Of a stretch of DNA of 64,000 nucleotides, positions 22,865-31,692 are shown piece by piece. The stretch is from an uncultured Duncaniella sp. (lineage in GTDB: Bacteria > Bacteroidota > Bacteroidia > Bacteroidales > Muribaculaceae). The notes under the pieces were generated by a model. That model searched no databases and was not told where the DNA came from. It saw nothing but the letters and a program-made list of their open reading frames with translations. How positions within the stretch are numbered: the first letter of the stretch is position 1; the number at the start of each line of letters is the position of its first letter. Both the position numbers and the translations under genes were made by a program. The stretch is from contig NZ_CAJTMT010000001.1 of NCBI RefSeq assembly GCF_910577345.1, positions 1-64,000 on the forward strand. Reading direction: 5' to 3'.

Positions 22865-24325
22865 TCAGAATGATCTTTCTCTTCTTGATGCGTCGATGCG
22901 GAGGAGGATGAAGAGGAGGAAGGTGAAGCCCCAGAGGGAGGAGCCGCCGTAGCTGAAGAAGGGGAGTGGGATGCCTATGACGGGGCATAGGCCTATGACC
23001 ATGCCGATATTAATGCAGATATGGAATATCAGGTAGCTTGCGACACAGTAGGCATAGACGCGTCCGAATACGGTCGGCTGGCGTTCGGCAATGGCGATAA
23101 TGCGGAGTATGAGTATGAGGAACAGCAGGATTACGCTCATTGAGCCGATGAGGCCCTCCTCCTCGCCGACGGTACAGAAGATGAAGTCGGTGTGCTGTTC
23201 GGGGACATATTTGAGTTTTGTCTGTGTGCCGTTCAGGAAGCCTTTACCGAAAACACCACCTGAGCCGATGGCAATTTTTGACTGGTTGACGTTGTAGCCC
23301 GCACCACGAAGGTCTTCTTCCATGCCGAGTGCAACCTTGATACGCATCTGCTGGTGGGGTTGGAGGATTGAGGTGAAGGCATAGTTTACGGAGAAGAGGA
23401 ATACAATTGAGGCCAAGGCGGCTGCTACGGTGATGACGAGTTTGCGGGCCGTGGTCTTGAACATCAGGAGGACACAGTAGGCAAGAGCTGCCATGATAGC
23501 GGTAAGGAAGAAGATTGTGCCGGGCACGGCGATTCCACATATCTCGAGAACCGTCACGATAGCCCCTGTGCCTACAAACCAGAGGAAAACGTTGCGCGCA
23601 GCTAAAATCTCCTTGCAATAGATGGCAAGCATGGCAACAATCATGACCATTATCATGATGAACACGGCAGCTTGTCCGACCGGGATTCCGAGTAGAAGAG
23701 TGCCGGTGAATTTCACTGCCACTACAAAAAATGTGACCGCGCAGACGGCTGCGAGGAGTACAAGTCCGCTCATGCCCTCACGGTAGAGGACAAAGAAGAG
23801 CGAAAGGTAGACGAGTGCAGAACCTGTTTCGTTCTGAGCAAGAATAAGAATGACCGGGAGGAAGATAATCATCAGCGCAAGCATGTAGTTCTTGCGTGAT
23901 GCGTTCAGTACGAAATTATAGCTTGAAAACAGTTTCGCAAGACACAGCGCCGTGGCGAATTTGCCGAACTCGGCAGGCTGGAGGCTCATCGGTCCTATTA
24001 TGAGCCAAGAATGGGAGCCTTTGGTATCGGGGGCTATGAATATCGTAATCAGCAACAGAAGAAGAACGCCGCCATAAATGACGTAGGCATAATTCTCGTA
24101 GACTCTGACATCAATCAGCAGGAGCACGAGGCCGAGGACAAGCGAAAGACCTATCCAACGGAATTGCTTGCCTGAGAATTCGGTGAAACTTAGCATGTTG
24201 GCATGGTCAAAATCATAGCTTGCCGCGTAGATGCTCACCATTCCCGCCATGACGAGAATGATGTAGAGGACGACTGTGAACCAATCGACATATTTGAAGA
24301 CCGAACCGCTGTTTTCCTGTTGCAC
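22865..24325 (-). CDS. rodA: Peptidoglycan glycosyltransferase RodA (SEDS family)
   Basis: This 486-residue SEDS protein polymerises glycan strands from lipid II in the elongasome, together with PBP2. About ten transmembrane segments are visible. The conserved SEDS pieces LQPAEFGKFATALCLAKLF (about residue 108), QNETGSALVYLSLFFVLYREG (about 165), SKIAIGSGGVFGKGFLNGTQ and PEQHTDFIFCTVGEEEG (about 350-390), and GIPLPFFSYGGSS (about 455) are all present. It is the last gene of the mre cluster. An extra hydrophobic insertion in the middle (about 200-290) makes it longer than E. coli RodA (370), as in other Bacteroidetes. Confidence 0.97.
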   Translation of the reverse strand: MQQENSGSVFKYVDWFTVVLYIILVMAGMVSIYAASYDFDHANMLSFTEFSGKQFRWIGLSLVLGLVLLLIDVRVYENYAYVIYGGVLLLLLITIFIAPDTKGSHSWLIIGPMSLQPAEFGKFATALCLAKLFSSYNFVLNASRKNYMLALMIIFLPVILILAQNETGSALVYLSLFFVLYREGMSGLVLLAAVCAVTFFVVAVKFTGTLLLGIPVGQAAVFIMIMVMIVAMLAIYCKEILAARNVFLWFVGTGAIVTVLEICGIAVPGTIFFLTAIMAALAYCVLLMFKTTARKLVITVAAALASIVFLFSVNYAFTSILQPHQQMRIKVALGMEEDLRGAGYNVNQSKIAIGSGGVFGKGFLNGTQTKLKYVPEQHTDFIFCTVGEEEGLIGSMSVILLFLILILRIIAIAERQPTVFGRVYAYCVASYLIFHICINIGMVIGLCPVIGIPLPFFSYGGSSLWGFTFLLFILLRIDASRRERSF

Positions 24326-24379
24326 TTTCTATCGGGAGTTTATAGTGAGTGATGTTTTGAATGTTGGGGGGGGAGGAGA

Positions 24380-26242
24380 CTAATGCTTCTTTGTTCCGGC
24401 AAACTGGATGGTGTTGGACTGGAGCATACGTTCCTCAAGATATTTTCTCTCCGGCGGGATGTAGCCACGGAGATAGCGCTCCATGACGAGAGATCCGATA
24501 GGCACACCGAAGGTGGCACCGAAACCGGCGTTCTCGACATAGACGGCGATTGCAATCTTGGGGTCGTGGTAGGGGGCGAAGCCCATGAAGGCAGAGTGGT
24601 CGCGTCCGTGGGGGTTCTGAGCAGTACCGGTTTTGCCACAGACTTCAATGTCGGTGAGATTGGCCAGACGGCATGTACCGCCGGTGACAGCCATGCGCAT
24701 ACCCTCGGCAATGTCATTGTACCAATGGGAGGCGATGGTGGGGACATGTTTTTCAAGATATTCAGCAGGAACAACGGTGTCCTGAATCTCTTTAACAACA
24801 TGAGGTGTGATGTAGTGGCCGCGGTTGGCAATCGTGGCACACAGATTTGCAATCTGAAGAGGGGTCGCGAGGATTTCTCCCTGACCGATAGATACTGAAA
24901 TAATGGTGTTGGCGCTCCAGTGGCCTGCACCGTACCATTTATTATAGAAATCGACGTTGGGGATGAAGCCGCGGTATTCACCCGGAAGGTCGACACCGAG
25001 CTTATAGCCGTAGCCCATCGAGACCATGTGTTTTTTCCAGATGTCGAAAGCGTTGGCTGATGAGCCGTATTTACCGCGCTTGTCAATCATAGCCTTGAAG
25101 CCCCAGCAGAAATATGCGTTGCATGAAGTTTGCAACGCCGGTTTCAGCGGAAGCGGAGAGCCGTGGCCGTGGCAACCTACACGCAGACCTCCGGAAATGA
25201 AGCCGTGTGCGCAGGGAAACATTGTTCCGGTCGTGATGATGCCCTCTTCAAGAAGGATTAGGCCCTGAGTAGGTTTGAATGTCGAGCCGGGAGGGTAGGT
25301 TGCCTGAATGGCGCGGTTGAAGAGCGGTTTGTCGGGGTCGGCCATCATCTTGTTGTAGTTGCCGCCACGTTCGCGACCGACGAGAAGGCTCGGGTCGTAG
25401 GAAGGAGCAGAGACGAGACAGAGGATCTCACCGGTCGAGGGTTCGATTGCCACGACTGCACCTTTCTTGTTCATCATGAGGGATTCGGCATATTGCTGAA
25501 GCTCGATGTTGAGGGAGAGTTTTATGTTTTTTCCTGCCACGGCATCGCGGTCAAGCGCGCCGTCCTCATAGCGCCCCTGGATGCGGCCGAGTGCGTCGCG
25601 CATGAGGACTTCCGCACCCTTGGTGCCTCGCAGATGCTCCTCGTAGGTGTGTTCGATACCGATGTCACCGATATAGTCACCTGCCATGTAATATGGATCC
25701 TTGTCAATATCTTTCTGCGACACTTCACGGACGTTGCCAAGGACATTGGCAGCGCTTTTGTAGTTATATTCGCGCAGGATACGTTTCTGTATGTAGAAGC
25801 CGGGGAAGCGGTAGAGCTTCTCCTGCAGACGTCCATACTCCTCGGCTGTGAGGTGTGTGATGAGCTTTTGGGGTGAATAGGACGAATAGCCGGGATTGCG
25901 GCGCTTGTCCTTCATATCGACAAATCGCTTGCGGAGATCGTCGGGAGTGATGTTGAGCGCACGGCAGAAATCAAGGGTGTCGAACTCCTTGACGTCGCGC
26001 GGAATCATCATCACATCGTAGGCTGGTTGATTGTAGACCACAAGACGACCGTCGCGGTCATAGATAATGCCGCGGGAAGGATAGACAGCCTTGCGTAGAA
26101 AGGCATTCGAGTCGGCGAATTCTTTGTATTTAGAGTCGAAAACCTGAAGACTGACAAGACGGAATGAATATATCAGCGCAATGATAATGATAAAACCGCT
26201 GATGACATAGCGTCGTTTCTCGAGATTATAATCTTTTCTCAC
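24380..26242 (-). CDS. mrdA: Penicillin-binding protein 2 (elongasome transpeptidase)
   Basis: This 620-residue class B PBP crosslinks lateral-wall peptidoglycan. One N-terminal membrane anchor (VISGFIIIIALIYSFRLVSL) is followed by the dimerisation domain (SRGIIYDRDGRLVVYNQPAYD). The transpeptidase domain has the active-site STFKPTQ (SxxK), SCN (in QTSCNAYFCWGF) and KTGTAQ. It overlaps mreD by 17 bp and precedes rodA by 54 bp, so it is translated as part of the mre operon. Confidence 0.97.
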   Translation of the reverse strand: MRKDYNLEKRRYVISGFIIIIALIYSFRLVSLQVFDSKYKEFADSNAFLRKAVYPSRGIIYDRDGRLVVYNQPAYDVMMIPRDVKEFDTLDFCRALNITPDDLRKRFVDMKDKRRNPGYSSYSPQKLITHLTAEEYGRLQEKLYRFPGFYIQKRILREYNYKSAANVLGNVREVSQKDIDKDPYYMAGDYIGDIGIEHTYEEHLRGTKGAEVLMRDALGRIQGRYEDGALDRDAVAGKNIKLSLNIELQQYAESLMMNKKGAVVAIEPSTGEILCLVSAPSYDPSLLVGRERGGNYNKMMADPDKPLFNRAIQATYPPGSTFKPTQGLILLEEGIITTGTMFPCAHGFISGGLRVGCHGHGSPLPLKPALQTSCNAYFCWGFKAMIDKRGKYGSSANAFDIWKKHMVSMGYGYKLGVDLPGEYRGFIPNVDFYNKWYGAGHWSANTIISVSIGQGEILATPLQIANLCATIANRGHYITPHVVKEIQDTVVPAEYLEKHVPTIASHWYNDIAEGMRMAVTGGTCRLANLTDIEVCGKTGTAQNPHGRDHSAFMGFAPYHDPKIAIAVYVENAGFGATFGVPIGSLVMERYLRGYIPPERKYLEERMLQSNTIQFAGTKKH

Positions 26243-26747
26243 TTCGTGGTGTCATGAAACTGTCAATACCCACCATCAGGGCCATCGAGAGGATGGTGCT
26301 GAAAACTATGCGTAACAATAGACGGACGGGATTGAAAAATGTGAATGCTTCGATTAAGAATATAAGGGTGCAGTAGAGCAACGTCATCGTGAGAAGATAT
26401 TTCAGATACGTTGCTGTTCCGAGAGAGTACATTGAGGGTTCGGGACGTGTGAGATCCTCCTCGCGCGGGACATAGAGCCGGAGGATGGGACGGCGGCACA
26501 TGGCGAGCACGGTACAGGCAAGGGTGTTCATGCCGTAGGTGTCGGAGAAAATATCCACCGTCAGTCCGAGGAAAAAGCTGATGGTCAGCAGCCAGTTGAG
26601 CGAGAGCGTGATGGGCAGACGCAGAATGAGATAGATGAACACCAGCGGAACGGCGACATTGAAGAGGCAGATGTGGTTGAAAACAACTACCTGCGCCAGC
26701 ACGAGGATGACACCCAGAAGTATGAATTTAAGTGCTGTCTTGCTCAT
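26226..26747 (-). CDS. mreD: Rod shape-determining protein MreD
   Basis: This 173-residue membrane protein has five or six hydrophobic segments (FILLGVILVLAQVVVFNHIC first), a Pro/Arg loop after the third, and the family's FFLGLTVDIFSD motif at about residue 58. MreD helps MreC bring the cytoplasmic MreB filament to the wall synthases. It begins 4 bp after mreC and overlaps mrdA by 17 bp. Sequence conservation in MreD is low, so position in the operon carries weight. Confidence 0.93.
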   Translation of the reverse strand: MSKTALKFILLGVILVLAQVVVFNHICLFNVAVPLVFIYLILRLPITLSLNWLLTISFFLGLTVDIFSDTYGMNTLACTVLAMCRRPILRLYVPREEDLTRPEPSMYSLGTATYLKYLLTMTLLYCTLIFLIEAFTFFNPVRLLLRIVFSTILSMALMVGIDSFMTPRSEKRL

Positions 26748-26751
26748 CGTA

Positions 26752-27645
26752 TCAATTTATGTTTTTTACTTCAAGCTCTTTCTCGACTTCGGTCAGCTCA
26801 CCTTTCATATTGTCGCGGATGACGCGTACGGTCGAGAGGGTTGAGAAGTCGGTGAAGAGTTTGATGCGCAAAGTGTAGAAATTGTCCTCGCGGTCACGAC
26901 TGCCGGAAAGGATGGTGCCGACAGGCACACCTTCGGGGAAGACAGACGAGAAGCCGCTTGTCACAACAGTGTCACCTTTGACGAACTTCGCGTGTTTAGG
27001 CAGCTCTTCGAGGATCGCTTCTCCGGGATCACGGCCATCCCATACGAGTGAACCGACCTGATCCTCTCCCTTGACTTTGCAGGAGAGACGCAGATAGGGG
27101 TTCAGTACTGAAATCAAGCGGGCCGTGTGGTCGCCGACAACGTTGACAATACCGACAATACCGTTCTGGTCCATTACGCCCATCTCAGGTTCGATGCCGT
27201 CGAGGCGGCCTTTCTCTATTGTGATGTAGTTGTGGGAACGGTTGATGGAATTGTTGATGACGTGGGCGATAAGGAAGTGATAGCGGGTCAGGGCAGAGTC
27301 GACTGTCATGGTGTCGGCGTAGAGCTGCTGCTGATAGTCGCGCACCACGCTTTTAAGCCTGTAAATTTCCAGTTCGAGGTCGGAGTTGCGGCGTTGCAGG
27401 TCCTCGTTGATATCACGCAGTGAAAAGTATGAGGTCACGTTGTTCGTGGTCTTGTAGACTCCGGAGGCGACCACGTTTGCCGATGAGAGGAAGACATGGT
27501 GCTGGAAAGGATTGCGCGAGAAAAGGAGCGCAAACCCTGCTACAAGATACAACGCGAACAGGAACCAAGAACTGTATTTTACGAAAAACTTTAAAAGCTC
27601 GCTCAATTTGAAGATGATTTTTAGCAGGATGACAGAAACGGACAC
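26752..27645 (-). CDS. mreC: Rod shape-determining protein MreC
   Basis: This 297-residue protein has one N-terminal membrane anchor (about residues 18-43), a coiled coil (about 65-105, EDLQRRNSDLELEIYRLKSV) and the periplasmic MreC beta domain. Conserved in that domain are GIVNVVGDHTARLISVLNP and GDTVVTSGFSSVFPEGVPVG. It scaffolds the elongasome. It lies 168 bp after mreB, with a small hairpin (27720-27740) in between that might adjust mreB versus mreC levels. Confidence 0.96.
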   Translation of the reverse strand: MSVSVILLKIIFKLSELLKFFVKYSSWFLFALYLVAGFALLFSRNPFQHHVFLSSANVVASGVYKTTNNVTSYFSLRDINEDLQRRNSDLELEIYRLKSVVRDYQQQLYADTMTVDSALTRYHFLIAHVINNSINRSHNYITIEKGRLDGIEPEMGVMDQNGIVGIVNVVGDHTARLISVLNPYLRLSCKVKGEDQVGSLVWDGRDPGEAILEELPKHAKFVKGDTVVTSGFSSVFPEGVPVGTILSGSRDREDNFYTLRIKLFTDFSTLSTVRVIRDNMKGELTEVEKELEVKNIN

Positions 27646-27719
27646 AGCAATGGAACTACCATATCCGCATCGTCAAAATCCGGCTGAGTTGGAATGACCG
27701 TTGACGACAACGCATAAGG

Positions 27720-27740
27720 GGACGCTTTGAAAAAGCGTCC
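27720..27740 (-). other. Small hairpin between mreB and mreC
   Basis: GGACGCTTT pairs perfectly with AAAGCGTCC around a GAA loop. No U-run follows on the minus strand, so it may be an mRNA-stability or processing element rather than a terminator. Confidence 0.4.
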
Positions 27741-27812
27741 GTGACTTACGCGATACCGATTTTTTCGAAATTTATTGTCCGGCTTCGGCCTTCGTTCCGT
27801 ATGCCCGCAGGC

Positions 27813-28832
27813 TTAACGGATGAGGAAGGAGAAGGTCTCAATGTTTTTGAGCGCGACACCCGTACCCTTTGCCACTGCGAGAAGGGGATCCTCTGCGATG
27901 TGGAACTGGATGCCGATTTTGTCGGTCAGACGTTTGTCGAGACCGCGGAGCATGGCACCGCCACCTGCGAGGAAGATGCCGTTCATCACGATGTCGGAAT
28001 AGAGTTCCGGAGGGGTCTCGTCGAGTGCCTGAAGCACGGCTGCCTCAATGCGCGAGATGGATTTCTCGATGCAGTGGGAGATTTCCTGATAGCTGACAGG
28101 TACTTCCATGGGGAGGGCTGTCATCTTGTTGGGACCGTGGACGATGAAGTCTTCCGGGGGATTCTCCAATTCGGTGAGGGCAGAACCGACATGAATCTTG
28201 ATCTGCTCGGCTGTGCGCTCACCGACCTTGACGTTGTGGACGCGGCTCATGTGTTCCATGATGTCGTCGGTGAGGTCGTCACCGGCAACCTGGATGCTCT
28301 TGTTGGACACGATGCCTCCGAGGGAGATGACGGCAATCTCAGTGGTACCGCCACCTATGTCGACAATCATGTTGCCCTGAGGAGCAAGCACGTCGATACC
28401 GATACCGAGGGCAGCAGCCATAGGCTCGTAAATCATATAGACGTCGCGGCCACCGGCGTGTTCCGAAGAGTCGCGGACCGCACGGATCTCAACTTCAGTA
28501 GAGCCGGAAGGGATGCCTACTACCATCTTCATGGAGGGAGAGAACCAGTTACTCTTTGAGCTGGCCTTCTTGATGAGGCCACGTATCATCATCTCAGCTG
28601 CGTTGAAGTTGGCGATGACACCTTTGCGGAGGGGACGGATGGTCTCGATACCATCGTTCTCCTTGCCCTGCATGAGTTTTGCCTCGCGGCCGACAGCGAT
28701 GAGTTTGCCGGTGCGCTTTTCAAGAGCTACAATAGAGGGCTCGTCAATGACGATTTTGTCATTGTGTATGATAATCGTGTTGGCCGTACCGAGGTCAATC
28801 GCGATTTCCTTGGTGAATGAAAATAATCCCAT
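27813..28832 (-). CDS. mreB: Rod shape-determining protein MreB (bacterial actin)
   Basis: This 339-residue actin homologue directs lateral wall growth. The ATP-binding phosphate-1 segment AIDLGTANTIIIHNDKIV is at about residues 10-27, phosphate-2 VDIGGGTTEIAVISLGG at about 158-174, and the adenosine segment NGIFLAGGGAMLRGLD at about 285. Length is normal. It is first in the mreBCD-mrdA-rodA cluster and follows purH by 92 bp on the same strand, separated by a GC-rich hairpin. Confidence 0.98.
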   Translation of the reverse strand: MGLFSFTKEIAIDLGTANTIIIHNDKIVIDEPSIVALEKRTGKLIAVGREAKLMQGKENDGIETIRPLRKGVIANFNAAEMMIRGLIKKASSKSNWFSPSMKMVVGIPSGSTEVEIRAVRDSSEHAGGRDVYMIYEPMAAALGIGIDVLAPQGNMIVDIGGGTTEIAVISLGGIVSNKSIQVAGDDLTDDIMEHMSRVHNVKVGERTAEQIKIHVGSALTELENPPEDFIVHGPNKMTALPMEVPVSYQEISHCIEKSISRIEAAVLQALDETPPELYSDIVMNGIFLAGGGAMLRGLDKRLTDKIGIQFHIAEDPLLAVAKGTGVALKNIETFSFLIR

Positions 28833-28860
28833 TTGTAGATATAGAGGTTTGTATTTGGTA

Positions 28861-28912
28861 TCCCCGACGGAACCGTGGCGGCATTGAAGCCGCTTTCAGT
28901 TCCCGTCGGGGA
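28861..28912 (-). terminator. Hairpin between purH and mreB
   Basis: TCCCCGACGG-AAC (28861-28873) pairs with GTTCCCGTCGGGGA (28899-28912) with one bulge, and the loop holds a second GCGGC/GCCGC stem. No U-run follows on the minus strand, so it may attenuate rather than stop transcription. Confidence 0.45.
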
Positions 28913-28924
28913 AAAATCGGGAGA

Positions 28925-30469
28925 TTAGTGCTTGAAGTGACGGAATCCGGTTGTCACCATCGCCATGTCGTGAGCATTGCAGAAGTCAACGCTTTCGTTG
29001 TCACGGATGGAACCTCCGGGGTGGATTACAGCAGTCACGCCTGCCTCGTGGGCAATTTCCACACAGTCGGGGAAGGGGAAGAATGCATCGGAAGCCATCA
29101 CCGCGCCGTGGAGGTCGAAACCGAATGAATGAGCTTTCTCGATTGCCTGTTTGAGAGCGTCGACGCGTGAAGTCTGGCCGACACCGCTTGCGAGGAGCAT
29201 ACCCCCCTTGGCAAGAACAATCGCATTGCTCTTTGAGTTCTTGACAATCTTGTTGGCGAAGAGAAGGTCGGCAGCCTGTTCGGGAGTTACGGCCTTTTCA
29301 GTCACTTGCTTGAGGTCGTCGACAGTCTCGATCTTGAGGTCGCGGTCCTGAACGAGCGCACCGTTGAGGATGGAGCGGAACTGACGCTTGGTGTCGAGGG
29401 CTTTCTTGATGACGAGGATGATGCGGTTTTTCTTCTGTTTGAGGATTTCAAGAGCACCGTCGGTGTAGGAGGGAGCGATGATGACCTCGAAGAAAATCTT
29501 GTTGATTTCCTCTGCTGCGGCTTCGTCGACTGTGCCGTTGGTGATGAGAACGCCACCGAAAGCGCTGACGGGGTCACCTGCGAGCGCATCCTTCCAGGCT
29601 TCAGCGATAGTAGGACGAGTGGCGAGGCCACATGCGTTGTTGTGTTTGAGCACTGCAAATGTCGGATCCTTGAACTCGGAGATGAGGCAGACAGCAGCGT
29701 CAATATCGAGCAGGTTGTTGTAGCTGATTTCCTTTCCGTGGAGCTGGCTGAACATTTCATCGAAGTCACCGAAGAAGGTGCCGTTCTGATGGGGATTCTC
29801 GCCGTAGCGCATTTTCTTGGAGTCGTCGAATGCAATGCGGAGAGCATCGCGCTCCTCGATGGGGCAGGGAACGGCTGTCGATGCAAAGTAGTTGAAGATG
29901 TCAGTGTCGTAGCCCGATGATACGGCGAATGCCTGAGAAGCGAACCAGCGGCGCTCCTCGATGGAGGTCTCCGCACCATTGCGCTTGAGGGTTTCGGCGA
30001 GGGGCTTGTATTGGGCTTTTGATGCCACGATGACGACATCTTTATAGTTTTTGGCGGCTGCGCGGATGAGCGAGATGCCACCTATATCTATCTTTTCGAT
30101 AATATCGGCTTCGGGTGCGCCTGATGCGACTGTCGCGCTGAAGGGATAGAGGTCAACAATCACCAGGTCGATTTCGGGAATTTCATATTGAGCGATCTGA
30201 GCGCGGTCGCCTTCGTTCTCGCGACGGTTGAGGATTCCTCCGAACACTTTAGGGTGGAGGGTCTTCACGCGGCCTCCGAGGATGGAGGGATAGCCGGTGA
30301 GATCTTCGACGGCATCACATTCGTAGCCTAAACTTTCAATGAAGGAACGGGTGCCCCCGGTTGAGAGAAATTTAACACCGTCGGCATTGAGCAACGACAA
30401 AATTTCTTCCAGTCCGTCTTTGTAAAAGACTGAAATAAGCGCGGTCTTGATTCGTTTGTTGTCAGACAT
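28925..30469 (-). CDS. purH: Bifunctional AICAR formyltransferase/IMP cyclohydrolase PurH
   Basis: This 514-residue enzyme catalyses the last two steps of IMP synthesis. The N-terminal MGS-like IMP cyclohydrolase domain (about 1-195) has [23 protein letters not shown] and [10 protein letters not shown]. The C-terminal AICAR transformylase domain contains [13 protein letters not shown] [11 protein letters not shown] (about 222), NNACGLA and [12 protein letters not shown] with the closing [20 protein letters not shown]. It has a -7 box (TAACTTTG, minus strand, 30519-30526) 50 bp upstream. The purH-mreB adjacency recurs in Bacteroidales. Confidence 0.98.
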   Translation of the reverse strand: MSDNKRIKTALISVFYKDGLEEILSLLNADGVKFLSTGGTRSFIESLGYECDAVEDLTGYPSILGGRVKTLHPKVFGGILNRRENEGDRAQIAQYEIPEIDLVIVDLYPFSATVASGAPEADIIEKIDIGGISLIRAAAKNYKDVVIVASKAQYKPLAETLKRNGAETSIEERRWFASQAFAVSSGYDTDIFNYFASTAVPCPIEERDALRIAFDDSKKMRYGENPHQNGTFFGDFDEMFSQLHGKEISYNNLLDIDAAVCLISEFKDPTFAVLKHNNACGLATRPTIAEAWKDALAGDPVSAFGGVLITNGTVDEAAAEEINKIFFEVIIAPSYTDGALEILKQKKNRIILVIKKALDTKRQFRSILNGALVQDRDLKIETVDDLKQVTEKAVTPEQAADLLFANKIVKNSKSNAIVLAKGGMLLASGVGQTSRVDALKQAIEKAHSFGFDLHGAVMASDAFFPFPDCVEIAHEAGVTAVIHPGGSIRDNESVDFCNAHDMAMVTTGFRHFKH

Positions 30470-30518
30470 CGTTTATAAAATTCTGAACTTAGTTTGGAAA
30501 CTGTGATTTTTGAAAGTG

Positions 30519-30526
30519 CAAAGTTA
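30519..30526 (-). promoter_or_regulatory. -7 box upstream of purH
   Basis: TAACTTTG on the minus strand fits the consensus; a TTTG lies only 12 bp further upstream instead of about 20, so the -33 half is not convincing. Confidence 0.45.
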
Positions 30527-30631
30527 GTGAAAAATACTCAAAAATCTAAGATTATTTTCAATGTATTAAATTTAAATTTTGATAAAAATTTCCCGTAGCG
30601 TTGTCTTGGATGATTTTTCCGGACTTAGGCA

Positions 30632-30770
30632 GTGATTAGGTGCGTTAAATTCGTCAACTTCTGAAAAGGGCACAGAAAGACAGAAGGTCAGAAGATACAA
30701 AAGGATTAATTTCAGCGAATTATACTTCTGTTTCTTTTGTTTGTTCTGTTCTTTTGTATCTCCTTTCATC
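30632..30770. repeat. R1 repeat element with pyrimidine-rich arm
   Basis: It starts GTGATTAGGTGCGTTAAATT and carries the R1 module at 30669-30703, then a pyrimidine-rich arm (30727-30770) roughly complementary to it. The same arrangement is seen at 16428-16606. It fills most of the gap between purH and rpsO. An open frame of 66 codons on the minus strand is a translation of the repeat, not a gene. Confidence 0.8.
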
Positions 30771-30820
30771 ACGCATGAGCCGGATTTTAGGGCGATTTTT
30801 CCGCCGGGTTGGGATGCTGC

Positions 30821-30863
30821 AAAAAAAAAGAATCAGGCCCGACTCCGGGAGTCAGGCCTGATT
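30821..30863 (-). terminator. Terminator of rpsO
   Basis: AATCAGGCC (30831-30839) pairs with GGCCTGATT (30855-30863), enclosing a second stem GACTC/GAGTC. On the minus strand the stem is followed directly by a run of nine U (complement of 30821-30829), giving a textbook intrinsic terminator 42 bp after the rpsO stop. Confidence 0.9.
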
Positions 30864-30905
30864 TTGTAATCTTCAAGTAAGATTTCCGTTGAAATGCGGA
30901 AATGA

Positions 30906-31181
30906 TTACTTTCTGATACCGAGTTCCTTCTGGGCGATGATGGCACGGTAGCGGTTGATGTCCTTGCGGATGAGGTAATCCAGAAGGCGACGACGCTTAC
31001 CTACCAAGGCCTTAAGAGCTCGAGCTGTCGTATAATCTTTGTGATTTGACTTGAGGTGTTCAGTCAAATGAGCGATACGGACTGAGAATAATGCAATCTG
31101 TGCTTCAGGTGAGCCAGTGTCAGTCTTGCCCTTACCGTACTTCTCAAAGATTTCTACTTTTTCATCAGAGTTCAAGTGCAT
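30906..31181 (-). CDS. rpsO: 30S ribosomal protein S15
   Basis: This 91-residue S15 shows the family core: GKGKTDTGSPEAQIALFSVR, LTEHLKSNHKDYTTARALKA and VGKRRRLLDYLIRKDINRY. It binds 16S rRNA helices 20-22. It has its own consensus promoter 65 bp upstream and a strong terminator, so it is a single-gene unit. The sequence is otherwise unremarkable. Confidence 0.99.
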   Translation of the reverse strand: MHLNSDEKVEIFEKYGKGKTDTGSPEAQIALFSVRIAHLTEHLKSNHKDYTTARALKALVGKRRRLLDYLIRKDINRYRAIIAQKELGIRK

Positions 31182-31245
31182 TGATACAGATGTTTAAAAA
31201 GTGATTAATGATGATATAATTATAGTGTTTGCTCTAAAGAGCGCA

Positions 31246-31277
31246 CAAAGGTAGGAATTATATTTAACAATTCCAAA
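31246..31277 (-). promoter_or_regulatory. Promoter of rpsO
   Basis: On the minus strand TTTG (31277-31274), 20 bp, then TACCTTTG (31253-31246): full consensus, start near 31240, leader about 58 nt. Confidence 0.8.
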
Positions 31278-31302
31278 TCCTGCGGCGCACTTTGTGCAAA
31301 AT

Positions 31303-31638
31303 TTAGTCCATGTTGAGGTGATCCTTTGAAGGATTGCGGAAGTGGATCTTGTGGTCGAGGTATTCCTGTGTAGCGATGAGGGTGGGTTTGGGGAGGCGTT
31401 CGTAGAAACGTGAGATTTCAATCTGCTCACGGTTCTCCGAGATTTCCTCAAGGTTGTCGCTAAGCGACGCGAATTCCTGAAGTTTCTTTTCGAGGTCGTG
31501 TTTCATCTCGCCGGCGATCTGGTTTGAACGCTTCGCGATGATGCATACGGTTTCATAAACGTTGCCTGTGTCCTCGCTCATCTTGATGAGGTCGCGGGTC
31601 TGGGTGTTGAGAGGTGCGTTGGTCTTCTTGTAGTCCAT
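31303..31638 (-). CDS. rpoZ: RNA polymerase omega subunit, Bacteroidetes type
   Basis: This 111-residue protein begins MDYKKTNAPLNTQTRDLIKM and contains GNVYETVCIIAKRSNQIAGE, the helical omega/Rpb6-like core that clamps beta-prime. The C-terminal EQIEISRFYERLPKPTLIAT is characteristic of the Bacteroidales form. I chose the start at 31638; the frame stays open to 31692 but lacks similarity there. It follows bamD by 54 bp, a conserved arrangement in this order. Confidence 0.88.
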   Translation of the reverse strand: MDYKKTNAPLNTQTRDLIKMSEDTGNVYETVCIIAKRSNQIAGEMKHDLEKKLQEFASLSDNLEEISENREQIEISRFYERLPKPTLIATQEYLDHKIHFRNPSKDHLNMD

Positions 31639-31692
31639 TATATCTCTGTGGTTAACGTAGTTTTTTATCGTTGTGTGCGATTTGAGCGCCAA

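Noticed and set aside
27741..28559. 272-codon plus-strand frame opposite mreB
   Set aside because: Antisense shadow of mreB; no independent start signals.
22865..30469. The purH-mreBCD-mrdA-rodA cluster as a novel system
   Set aside because: Gene order and sequences are the standard elongasome cluster of Bacteroidales.
30572..30772. 66-codon minus-strand frame between purH and rpsO
   Set aside because: Lies on an R1 repeat element; no promoter or conserved protein features.
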